Below the pieces are notes generated by a model. It did no database searches. It was not told where the DNA came from and saw only the letters and a program-made list of their open reading frames with translations. Both the position numbers and the translations under genes were made by a program. Below, piece after piece: positions 32,016 to 40,811 of a DNA stretch of 64,000 bases. Within the stretch, counting starts at the first letter, position 1; every line of letters starts with the position of its first letter. Source of the DNA: Meghimatium bilineatum (taxonomy: Eukaryota > Mollusca > Gastropoda > Stylommatophora > Philomycidae); NCBI GenBank assembly GCA_034231615.1, contig CM067302.1:14240990-14304989 (forward strand), given 5' to 3'.

Positions 32016-32582
32016 GTTATCGCAGTTATCCCTCAGTTATTGCAGTTAATAGGGACCAGAACCGGCCGTGATAAGTGAAAAACCGCGAAGTAATGCCATC
32101 CTCTCATTTTTAACACACGTACATTTTTTGTGTATGTATAATATCAATAAGTGTATATGAAACCATATAAGTGCATATGTTATCATTAGAACATTAAAGA
32201 TAGTTTCAAACATGTAAATAAAATATTGACAGTATAAATAACATACATAAAATAATGTATAAATAATATAAATATGATACGTGTGTGCGTAACATACGTA
32301 GATATAACTAAAGCGTACATACTGTAAATATGTATTTAGAAATCCGCGATGTACAGAGGCCACGATAAATGAACCGCGAAGTAGCGAGGGATGACTATAT
32401 AAATTGACTGTTGAAGAAAAGGAAGAAATTTATATTAAATATTTTAAATTTATATATAGTTTAGTGAGATCCATCTATTTTATTCATAGAATTTGTGTTT
32501 AGCTTTAATGTTTCTTGACAGAGGCCCACTGACAGAAAAGTTCTTGATTTTAGTGTCACTTTCAGTTATCTATCTTGTTTAC
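32016..32582. other. AT-rich intron sequence
   Basis: Contains short direct repeats such as ccgcgaagta at about 32085 and 32370, suggesting a degraded element (gagttatcgcagttatccct at its left). No coding support. Confidence 0.35.
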
Positions 32583-32653
32583 CTTTGTGTCTTCATCTTG
32601 AGTTTTGGCCGTGGTATGTTATTCTTGGGTTTTGGATCTGTCTGAGAACTGAG
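32583..32653 (-). CDS. TTC3: Exon H: proline/lysine-rich linker
   Basis: 71 nt, starts phase 0 and ends phase 2 (CACAAAG|gtaaac). The acceptor is tttattgcag. The peptide LSSQTDPKPKNNIPRPKLKM is a basic, proline-containing linker leading into the coiled coil of exon I. Support is the phase match and splice signals more than sequence recognition. Confidence 0.75.
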
Positions 32654-32867
32654 CTGCAATAAAGTTTGAGAATTGATATTAAAAGAGCGATGATTCTTCT
32701 TTATGGACATAGATGGCAAACAAACGAGCTGAGATAAGCTGGAGGCAACGGAGATGTGGTTTTTGAGAATAATGAAAATTAAATGGACAGTCAAGCAAAC
32801 TAATGTAGATGTCCTTAGAGATGCCGGAGTAAAAAGACAAATTAGAGCAAGAATTAGAAGCAGACAG

Positions 32868-33155
32868 TCGCCCGTGTGTTGTCAGGGCCCGAAAGAGGAG
32901 CGAAGAATAGCAACACTGTTTACCTTCCATGCATGTCATACGAGGCGACTAAGGAGGTTATGGGATGACGTTGGCTGTCCCATCCCATATAGGGTCAGTG
33001 ACCCAAAGCCATACTGAAGTCGGATGTGTCAGGTCGAAAGGTGCAGATATCGCAGCAATGCTGTAAACCATGACACAACGCATTCCGTTCTCTGGACTAC
33101 ATCCTGCTGATCTGCAGGAGTTCGAAAACGAATGCAGAAGAAAGAAAGAAGCAGA
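32868..33155 (+). mobile_element. SINE-like family B, best copy
   Basis: From cgcccgtgtgttgtcagggc through atcccatatagggtcagtga and gcaatgctgtaaaccatgac to gcagaagaaagaaag. No clear polymerase III boxes. Confidence 0.83.
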
Positions 33156-33382
33156 CAGCCAAGATTTTTAGTGCATGTGATGAGAATAGTAAAACTTGAA
33201 CATTTAGTAACCACCTGAGGGATCAAGCAGAGATGAGACAGAGGAAGACAAAGAGAAATTTCTTGATGACTAGTCATCACCGTGACACAAAAAAGATGTC
33301 ACCAACTGAACTTATTAACAATACAAGAGACAGAGAGCTGTGGAGAAACATGATCACCTACATCACTCATCATGGCATTTGA
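33156..33382 (+). mobile_element. LINE zeta 3' end, decayed
   Basis: Ends NTRDRELWRNMITY and HHGI before a stop, matching the end of 5575-5785. Confidence 0.72.
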
Positions 33383-33585
33383 TTGGTCGATTCATTTTTC
33401 GTGTCCTGGAAAAATGAATTCGGCTTGAAATGTAGCATCGCAAAAAATGAGTGTCAGTGTGGGCGTGGACTTAGAAGAATGTTTGTCAACCAACAGAGAT
33501 CTGGAACTGTCAGCCCTTGCCTCAAAACAGATATAATCTGGGAAAGATTAAAAAATATGTATGGACATGTCTGAACAGATGATCC
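33383..33585 (+). mobile_element. LINE epsilon C-terminal fragment
   Basis: GLKCSIAKNECQCG, then RRMFVNQQRSGTVS. The same order as GLKCGVARGEHFGG and RRMMVNQHRTCTVS near the end of the long minus copy. Confidence 0.75.
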
Positions 33586-33750
33586 TGCCAAAGACGGATG
33601 TGTCGGGTCACTGGCGTAAATAAAATGGCGACACAACGCATTTTCATTCTCTGGACTACATCGTGCTGGAAATCTAATATGTATCGTGGTCCTGCTACAA
33701 GAGAGATCCAGCGGGAGTTTGAGAATGAACGCTGAAGAGGAAGACCAGAT
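33586..33750 (+). mobile_element. SINE-like family A
   Basis: aagacggatgtgtcgggtca to gaatgaacgctgaagagga. Confidence 0.83.
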
Positions 33751-33771
33751 GATGATTTGATTGTTTAATTC

Positions 33772-34050
33772 TTCCTCTTATTCCACATTTGTTCTCACAC
33801 TCCTGCTGAACAGCAGGATGTAGCATGGAGAACGGTGAGAGTTGTGATTTACAGCTTAGCAGCGATATCTGTATCCTTCCGCCTGACATATCTTACTTCA
33901 GTTTGGCTTTTGACTCATGTTGACTCTATATGGGACGGCACAGCCAGCTCCACAGCAGAGCTTCCTAAATCACCTCTTACGACATGGTTGGCAGGTAGCA
34001 TGTCATTGTTCTTTGCTCCCCTTTTGAGCCCTGGTGCCACACGGGCAAGA
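33772..34050 (-). mobile_element. SINE-like family B
   Basis: Antisense: ttctcacactcctgctgaac, tatatgggacggcacagcca, cgacatggttggcaggtagc, ccacacgggc. Confidence 0.8.
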
Positions 34051-34084
34051 TGACTAACTGACATTGAAATAACAAACACAAAAC

Positions 34085-34205
34085 ATTAGATATCACATAC
34101 AATAGCATAAAATATCACATGGAACCACATTAAACCAGCACAAAACATCACATGAAACCACAATAAAAACAGCACAAAACATCACATGAAACCACATAAA
34201 AACAA
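34085..34205. repeat. ~33-bp minisatellite by the exon G donor
   Basis: About four copies of acatcacatgaaaccaca followed by aaaaacagcacaaa. Confidence 0.85.
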
Positions 34206-34220
34206 CTACAATGGTATCAC

Positions 34221-34313
34221 CTTTAAAGATTTCTCCTGATCTGGTCTGTAGATATAGATGTCTGATATGGTGCCCCAGCAGCCAGGAGTGGGACACTGAG
34301 CATCAAGCATCTC
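34221..34313 (-). CDS. TTC3: Exon G: CPTPGC block
   Basis: 93 nt, 31 codons, phase 0/0. The acceptor is gctcgacag and the donor AAG|gtgata. The peptide has QCPTPGCWGTISDIYIY, equivalent to the CxTPGCxGxISxI block of the family, and probably completes the zinc-binding unit begun in exon F. A short repeat (34085-34200) lies about 20 nt beyond the donor. Confidence 0.9.
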
Positions 34314-34374
34314 CTGTCGAGCAGAACAAACAGTTACAACGTGTTTCTTACAGATGTCAAGAACAAGAGACTAT

Positions 34375-35060
34375 CAGGGTAGAACATCTTATAGCACATA
34401 GCATATATAATGAGCCTGACAATATCTGAGTAGAACATCTTATAGCACATAGCATATATAATGAGCCTGACAATATCTGAGTAGAACATCTTATAGCGCA
34501 TAGCATATATAATGAGCCTAACAATATCTGAGTAGAACTTCTTCTTCTTCTTCAGCGTTCATTCTCAAACTCCCACTGGATATCTCTTGTATCAGGACCA
34601 TGGTCCCATTAGATTTCCAGAAGGATGTAGTCCAGAGAATGGAAATGCGTTGTGTCACCGTTTTATTTGCGCCAATGGCCCGACACATCCGTCTTCGGCG
34701 GGCTGAGTAGAACATCTTATAGCACATAGCATATATAATGAGCCTGACAATATCTGAGTAGAACATCTTATAGCACATAGCATATATAATGAGCCTAACA
34801 ATATCTGAGTAGAACATCTTATAGCACATAGCATATAAATGAGCCTGACAATATCTGAGTAGAACATCTTATAGCACATAGCATATATAATGAGCCTGAC
34901 AATATCTGAGTAGAACATCTTATAGCACATAGCATATATAATGAGCCTGACAATATCTGAGTAGAACATCTTATAGCACATAGCATATATAATGAGCCTG
35001 ACAATATCTGGGTAGAACATCTTATAGCACATAGCATATATAATGAGCCTGACAATATCT
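34375..35060. repeat. 51-bp minisatellite, interrupted by a SINE
   Basis: About ten copies with gagtagaacatcttatagca and tataatgagcctgacaatat. A multiple of 3, open on the minus strand (cores YAMCYKMF and LCAIRCST). Confidence 0.94.
34539..34702 (-). mobile_element. SINE-like family A inside the 51-bp array, full length
   Basis: 164 bp between copies of ctgagtagaac (34528-34538 and 34703-34713). The array resumes at the same unit position, as expected for an 11-bp target-site duplication. This defines the element ends: a (GAA)n 3' tail and a 5' end at cccgccgaagacgg on the minus strand. Confidence 0.87.
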
Positions 35061-35439
35061 GGAGACTTGCAGGTTACTCTGCTTGTATGTTGTCTTGCAG
35101 GTTACTGGGCGTGTATGTTTCATATGTGATGTCTTAAGGGAGTAACTTTAGTGAAATGTTGAAGTCACTCGCCCGACGACCACTAGATATGGGTTGTGAG
35201 TTCACTCATTAATGGTTTGAAATAAGATAGCAGCAAGGAATGGTCGGGGTATGATTTTTCTACACAAATCCTAATATGGACTTCCATCAAAATGGCCAAC
35301 AAGAATGTATGTGTTCTTGTATTGGTGCTCAACTAATCGGATTTCCTTCCAGAAAAAAACCAGCAACCTAAGGGAAAAGTGTGCCTAGATATTTGCAAAG
35401 GATAGCCTGAATTCAATTCTTCATGTGTTAGAATGTGTC
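35061..35439. other. Unassigned intron sequence
   Basis: No motif recognised. ggttactctgcttgtatgtt and ggttactgggcgtgtatgtt at about 35073-35120 are a short direct repeat related to the array at 36350. Confidence 0.4.
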
Positions 35440-35565
35440 AAAGACTATATAAAGATATCATTGGAGGAGGCAGGCAGATTGGCACAGGATATAGTCAGGT
35501 TTAGGACATCAATTGCAAAGACAAAGTTCTGGAAAGAATGTCATGAGAGAGAGAGAGAGAGAGAG
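35440..35565 (+). mobile_element. LINE beta 3' remnant with (GA)n
   Basis: Reads EEAGRLAQDIVRFRTSIAKT and KFWKECHE, then a gagagagagagagagag run. Confidence 0.72.
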
Positions 35566-35665
35566 TCCTAATAGCTGAAGACAGAGGTTTTGGAGGGATT
35601 TTATGTGCTGTTGTCTCCAGCGTGGTACTCCTAAGACCCATTAACGGGTTATGGGGTTTATTATG
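35566..35665 (+). mobile_element. LINE gamma 3' remnant
   Basis: gaagacagaggttttggagg, tggtactcctaagacccatt and acgggttatggggtttatta match the gamma 3' end. Confidence 0.72.
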
Positions 35666-35837
35666 TTATTATTAATTATCAGGATTCATACTTTGGGAAG
35701 GTCCAGGAATGACACAACCACTACTTAGCAAGTGCGATGCTAGTCAGGTAGCTTGTGGTCAACCTCTTGACTAGCAGATGAGCATTTATGGAGAAAATTG
35801 TGTGTTATGATGCTGTTTCATAACTCAGATTACCTTT

Positions 35838-35975
35838 CCATGTGGAGTTTTTGCCTGAGTGGCAACTATGGAGTTTTTGCCTGAGTGGCAACAATAGAGT
35901 TTTTGCCTGAGTGGCAACAATAGAGTTTTTGCCTGAGTGGCAACCATGGAGTTTTTACCTGAGTGGCAACCATGG
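35838..35975. repeat. 27-bp minisatellite
   Basis: About five copies of gagtttttgcctgagtggca. Confidence 0.9.
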
Positions 35976-36039
35976 CCTGAACTTCTAGTTCAGGGTATAA
36001 AGAATAGGGTAACTTTTTTCCATACGTCATAGTTTGATA

Positions 36040-36590
36040 TGTGAAGGCTTGTTTGCTTCATATGTGGTCTTATATGCTTCAAATGTGAAGATTTGTATAT
36101 TGCATATGTGAAGTATTGTTTACTTCATACACAAAAGTCTTGCATGCATTATACGTGAAGCTAGTTATCCGATCCACAGGGTTGCGAGGTTTTACTCTTT
36201 CTTCCCTGTGCCACGGTGGTGGTAGATGCATGTCTTCTTTACTTGTGTTGTGTCTGTATAAAGGGTGTTAATGATGGCATATGTCAAGTCCTGCAAGCTT
36301 CATATGTGAACCCTTGTATGCTTCAAATGTGATGAGTTGAATGTCTTGCAAGTTATTGAACTATGTGGAGTTAGTAGGTTTGTATGTTTCATATGTGGAG
36401 TTTTTAGGTTGTTAGATTGTATGTTTAATATGTGGAGTCTGGCAGGTTACTAGTTTGTATGTTTAATATGTGGAATCTGGCAGGTTGTTAGTTTGTATGT
36501 TTAATATGTGGAATCTGGCAGGTTGTTAGTTTGTATGTTTCATATGTGGAGTCTGGCAGGTTGTTTATTTGTATATTTCATATGTAGAGT
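36040..36590. repeat. 38-bp minisatellite with a degenerate fringe
   Basis: Clear units from 36370 with gtatgtttaatatgtggaat and ctggcaggttgttagtt. Looser gcttcatatgtgaa words extend back to about 36040. Confidence 0.85.
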
Positions 36591-36617
36591 TGGGAGATTG
36601 TTAGGTTTGCATATTTC

Positions 36618-36712
36618 ATATGTGAAAAATCTGAAAAAGTTAGCGTGGATGACATAAGAACAAGAGAAAAAGTTAGCGTGGATGACATAAGAACAAGAGA
36701 AAAAGAATGAAG
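36618..36712. repeat. 31-bp repeat by the exon F donor
   Basis: aaaaagttagcgtggatgac with ataagaacaagag occurs twice, followed by a partial copy, ending about 15 nt from the donor. Confidence 0.88.
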
Positions 36713-36724
36713 AGAAAATCTAAC

Positions 36725-36826
36725 CTTCCAGTTATGCTTCCCTCGACTGTGATTCTCACTAGGCTTCCAACACTGGGCATGGAACTCAATGGAACATTCT
36801 GCCCGACATTTAATACACACATGTCC
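36725..36826 (-). CDS. TTC3: Exon F: C/H zinc-ligand-like motif
   Basis: 102 nt, 34 codons, phase 0/0. The acceptor is tttattcctag and the donor AAG|gttaga. The peptide contains CIKCRAECSIEFHAQCWK, with spaced Cys/His that could bind zinc. The FHxxCWK ending is the most family-specific motif in the window. A basic stretch (SENHSRGKHNWK) follows. It joins exon G, which supplies further cysteines (CPTPGC). Confidence 0.9.
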
Positions 36827-36837
36827 CTAGGAATAAA

Positions 36838-38605
36838 ATGAAATCAGACTCAGTGATTGCTGTATGATTGTACATATGGTAACAGAGGGAAATCAGACTC
36901 AGTGATTGATGAATAGTTAGTTAGTTAGTTAGTCGTCGGATCATCATCATTGCAAACTGGACACATCCATAGTTGCTTCGAATTCTCCTTGAGTGTATCC
37001 ATCACACTTCTGCTGACAGTACAGGTCCTATGCTGGTTGACCATCATTCTTCTGCGCCCTCCAAAATGTTCACCTCTAGCAACACCGCATTTCAATCCCT
37101 GATCTTTAATCCTAGCCATTGAAAAGGAATCATCATCCACATTAGTCTCACTCTCGCGTGTTATATCTCTTAAGGTATTCAAAACGTCAGCGAGATCCAT
37201 TGCCCGATCGCCCTGTGCCAAAATCGTGCATGATGCCAGTTGATCCGCTCTTTCATTGCCTCGAATGCCCACATGTCCCAGCACGAACATAAATGTAACC
37301 ACTTTCAAGCTCGCCTTTCTCAAGGCCTCAATCCACTGTTCACGAACGAGACCCACTTGTACCTTCTTAATCATACTCATAGAGTCACTCAAGATGCAGA
37401 CCTGCGTTACCCTCTGTGTGCGTAGCTACTCAAATGCCTTTGTCACCGCCATTATCTCCATGGTCATACTACTCGTAGTGACCGCAAAGGCACCATTTTC
37501 CTCCTTGATCGTTTTACCTGCGCACTGAGCTGTAAAGGCCCAAGCACTGCGAACATGCCTAATTACAGATCCATCAGTGTATATAATCACATCCCCCTCT
37601 TTGGTATTCTCACTGATTAAAGCCTGCACTTCTTTCTCCACAGCTGTGGGACACCATTCTCTGCATTCCCTGCTAAGTGATATTACTACTCTCAAACAAG
37701 TTTCGAAATCTGTGGGTAGACCTATCCATTCCACATCTGCTGCCACATCCTGTAATCTGCACACGCTTTTTATGACATCCTCAGCACGTCCCATCCACGA
37801 CCTTCCTCTCTTGAGTCTGCTGCCTTTAACTTTCTGTATTTCGGAATGCAACGGGTGTTCCTTATCTGCATGTATTTGAAGGTACGCCCGTGCACGGCAA
37901 TACTGTATTCTATGCTCAGCTGTTGGGCAGTCAAGTAGGTATCGCATAGCTCTTGTTGATGTGTCCCCTATGCATCCCAGAATGATACGCATTGCTGCAT
38001 TCTGGACTCTATCCAGTCTTTTGATCTGAGTTTGGCTAAGAGTCAGAACTGCCAGTGCATATTCCACCACAGCCACAACCAAACCCTGGTACAAAAGAAA
38101 TAACAATCTTTGCTCACACTGCGCAGCAGCCATAACCTTCATTGCTGCTAAGCCTTTGCCTGCCCTTATGATAATGTGGTCAACATGTTCCCTGAAACTC
38201 AGGCTTCTGTCAAAAAACACACCCAGATATCTCATTGTGCTAGTTCTTTCTAAACTTTTCCCGGACAACGAAACTTGTGGCATGGGTGTCTTTACCATGT
38301 GAACAATCACATGATTGATGAATGATTGTACATATGGTAACAGAGGGAAATCAGACTCGGTGATTGCTGAATGATTGTACATATGGTAACAGAGGGAAAT
38401 CAAGCTAAGTGATTGTTGAATGATTGTACATATGGTAACAGAGGGAAATAAGACTCAGTGATTGCTGAAAGATTGTACATATGGTAACAGAGGGAAATCA
38501 AGCTAAGTGATTGATGAATGATTGTACATATGGTAACAGAGGGAAATCAAGCTAAGTGATTGATGAATGATTGTACATATGGTAACAGAGGGAAATCAGA
38601 AGTAC
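36838..38605. repeat. 49-bp minisatellite split by a LINE
   Basis: The unit has gattgtacatatggtaacag and agggaaatcagactcagtga. About 1.5 copies lie left of 36914 and about six lie right of 38312. Confidence 0.93.
36915..38311 (-). mobile_element. LINE epsilon: reverse-transcriptase end plus RNase H, nearly open
   Basis: 5'-truncated element with a tgattgatgaat duplication at 36903-36914 and 38312-38323 and a (TAAC)n tail. The minus frame has RYLGVFFDRSLSFREHVDHI and RLDRVQNAAMRIILGC, the non-LTR thumb region. RNase H follows with VIIYTDGSV, SSMTMEIMAV (catalytic Glu) and VLGHVGIRGNERADQLAS (His, Asp). The tail has RRMMVNQHRT and CPVCNDDDP. A single in-frame stop at 37426-37428 interrupts an otherwise open frame, so it is fairly young. 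RNase H points to the I/R1-type LINE groups. Confidence 0.9.
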
Positions 38606-38659
38606 TTTACTATTAAGCGGGCATATATGTTTAACGAAACAAACTGTAACATGAAATTC

Positions 38660-38960
38660 TTAATTGTTCTTCAGTCAATTATCAGGTTATAGAGACAATA
38701 GCTGCAAGTAACTGTGTAATACACTTCAGGTTGTCTATGGATCCCCTCAGGTTTGGAAGTTGTGCAGTGTCAGTATACCATATTTTCTCTTTCTCTTCTT
38801 GATAGAGTTGGCAGACATGAAGAATGTGTTCAGCAGTCTCTGGGCTCAGTCCACAGTTGCACCAGTTTGTCTCGCTACTTTTCAACTTTCTGAACATGTG
38901 ACTTCTCAGTCTGTTGTGGCCAGTTCAGTCTGAAGACAATGGTTTGTTTGTTTCTCGTGT
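38660..38960 (-). mobile_element. LINE C-terminal CxC/H-type tail, another family
   Basis: The minus strand reads GHNRLRSHMFRKLKSS, then NWCNCGLSPETAEHILHVCQ. This is the CxCGxxxExxxHxLxxC ending of RNase H-bearing LINEs. Stop after VSIT. Confidence 0.82.
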
Positions 38961-39137
38961 GATATTTGATGGTAGTGGTCATTTGGTTCTGCAGTTGGAT
39001 GTATCTGCCTCCACTTTTTCTTAAATTCTGCTTTTATCATAGTCTTTGAGATATATAGTAACCAATGAGAAAATTAAGAATACAAGAACTACAAGTGGAA
39101 GCAATCAATTCAGAAATTCTCATAGACTCCAACTCCT

Positions 39138-39305
39138 TTAAGTGGAGATGTGGCTTAGTCCAGCCAACAGAGGCTGGAAGCTAAGATTGGTTGGGACATT
39201 CCTGACATCGAGCAGAATCACAGTTCTGCCCAAGTAATCACAGGTGCTGAAGTCAGAAATAACAGGTCGAGAGGCGCACCAGCAATCATGGTGTCACACA
39301 ACATT
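39138..39305 (+). mobile_element. Dispersed repeat family G
   Basis: Second copy of the element at 24222: gtggcttagtcca, gaggctggaagctaaga, cacagttctgcccaagtaat, gaggcgcaccagcaatcatg. Confidence 0.65.
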
Positions 39306-39755
39306 ACTAGATCAAATGTCTTCACAACAAAATATTCTGAAATTTATATTATGATGGACCTGTATATTCTGTTTGAGTATGGCATGTACTGGAGTACAGA
39401 TGATGGGTTCAACTTTTTGGGCATATTACCCTGTTTGGGAAAAAGGAGATTTGAGAATATATCTCAATATGTTTGTCTCAATATGACTCCTCTACTCAAC
39501 ACCCCAAAGGTAAAAAAAATAATTTTCCCCACATTATGTCGAGTTTGACAGTTTATTATTTAAAACAAATATGTATTAAATTATCTTTGATATAGGTTTA
39601 TTCAAGACTATTCATTTTTCTGTTGATATGCCAAGTCTGAGTGTGATATAATGAATAGTTTGAAAGAAAATGCAATTTTATCATCATCATATCCATAATT
39701 TAGAGGGGTTGTGCCCCTTACCTTAGGGATCAGGGATTGACAATTGGGAAATCTC
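39306..39755. other. Unassigned intron sequence
   Basis: A plus open frame at 39288-39548 has no recognisable motif and no splice context on that strand. Treated as noncoding. Confidence 0.4.
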
Positions 39756-39759
39756 ATAG

Positions 39760-40020
39760 GGGTGAAAGGGTTAAATCTCTGTAAGAAATATAGATCTTCC
39801 ACCATAAAACTACTTTAAATCTCTGTAAGAAATATAGATCTTCCACCATAAAACTACTTTAAATCTGGGTAAGAAATATAGATCTTCCACCATAAAACTA
39901 CTTTAAATCTGGGTAAGAAATATAGATCTTCCACCATAAAACTTACTTTAAATCTGGGTAAGAAATTTAGATCTTCCCCTGCAAAACTTACATTAAATCT
40001 GAGTAAGAAATACAGTTCTT
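39760..40020. repeat. 44-bp array derived from the exon E 3' end and donor
   Basis: Five to six copies (ttccaccataaaactacttt at 39797, 39841, 39885, then variants). On the minus strand each has cagatttaaagta or cagatttaaagtaag, mirroring exon E's CCAGATTATAAA and gtaag donor. Confidence 0.88.
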
Positions 40021-40068
40021 CCTTGCAGAACATTATAATTTCAAACAGAACTCATTTGCTGAACTTAC

Positions 40069-40191
40069 TTTATAATCTGGGTCAGAAACATAGATCTCTT
40101 TCTTAGAGTTCTCTGTGTCTTCATGAAACCTGCAAACTGCGTCTGGCTTGGGAGGGTACTTACATTCTTTTAGTAATTCTTCCATCAACTT
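40069..40191 (-). CDS. TTC3: Exon E: start of the C/H-rich conserved block
   Basis: 123 nt, 41 codons, phase 0/0. The acceptor is tatatacag and the donor AAA|gtaagt. The peptide has KLMEELLKECKYPPKPDAVC and ends EIYVSDPDYK, continuing into exon F as YKGHVCIKC. This matches a family block I recognise. The first 14 nt plus acceptor recur in two further copies upstream in the transcript, and the last nucleotides plus donor recur in several copies downstream (see findings). Confidence 0.9.
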
Positions 40192-40330
40192 CTGTATATA
40201 GGAGAGATAAAGTATTCATAAAATGAGCAAATCTTCCATCAACTTCTGTATATGGAATAGATAAAGTACTCATACAATGAGAAAATCTTCCATCAACTTC
40301 TGTACATAGAGCAAATCTTCGATCACTAAC
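40172..40330. repeat. 54-bp array derived from the exon E acceptor
   Basis: cttccatcaacttctgta occurs at 40180, 40234 and 40288. The leftmost is the real exon start. The minus strand of each gives tacag followed by aagttgatggaaga. Confidence 0.92.
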
Positions 40331-40439
40331 TCACTTTTCTTGTATGTGTCAGGTGGTGGAGTTTTACTTCCACCTCCTGATTGGAATTTTCCCTGGTAGT
40401 CTTTTTTTTTTTTTTTTGTTTGATGGGGGAGGTTGCATA

Positions 40440-40560
40440 GACTATTTTTGTAAGTTCCAAATTCATTGTTTGACTTAATGCGACTGTAAAGTGTGATACC
40501 ACAAACTGGACATCTTCTAATCTGGATGGGACTTTGAGGAGATGATTCTTGCAATCTTAA
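40440..40560 (-). mobile_element. Probable LINE C-terminal zinc-ribbon tail
   Basis: RRCPVCGITLYSRI, then EFGTYKNSLC. Resembles the CxxCGRxxxSRI tails of LINE proteins. Preceded on the transcript side by a poly-T/A run (tttttttttttt). Confidence 0.45.
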
Positions 40561-40811
40561 GGCAGGAAATAAAGGATGATGTTAATGAAATAGTCCCTTC
40601 AGCTGTCAGAAGGTAGCTCTTGGTCATCCTCGTGTTCTAAAATGGGATGCCTTTCTGATAAAAGAATAGGTCCTCATCAGTGTGTTAAAGAGGGGTTTGT
40701 AGATGCATGTTTAGTCCCAGAATGGAGGCATTCCAGTGCAGCATATACTTCTGGGCAAACTAGTTCATCATTCTTCTGTCAGATACGCTGACCCATCTGC
40801 AGTGATGGTAC
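40560..40811. other. Unassigned sequence before the large array
   Basis: No motif recognised. The array begins at gcattatctaccactgagaa. Confidence 0.4.

Noticed and set aside
38660-38960. Host zinc-finger exon (CNCG...EH...C)
   Set aside because: The GHNRLRSH plus CxCGxxxExxEHxLxxC series is the standard C-terminus of RNase H LINEs, and it does not fit the gene's splice phases.
39288-39548. 86-codon plus-strand gene
   Set aside because: No domain, no splice context, and it starts in the tail of a dispersed repeat.
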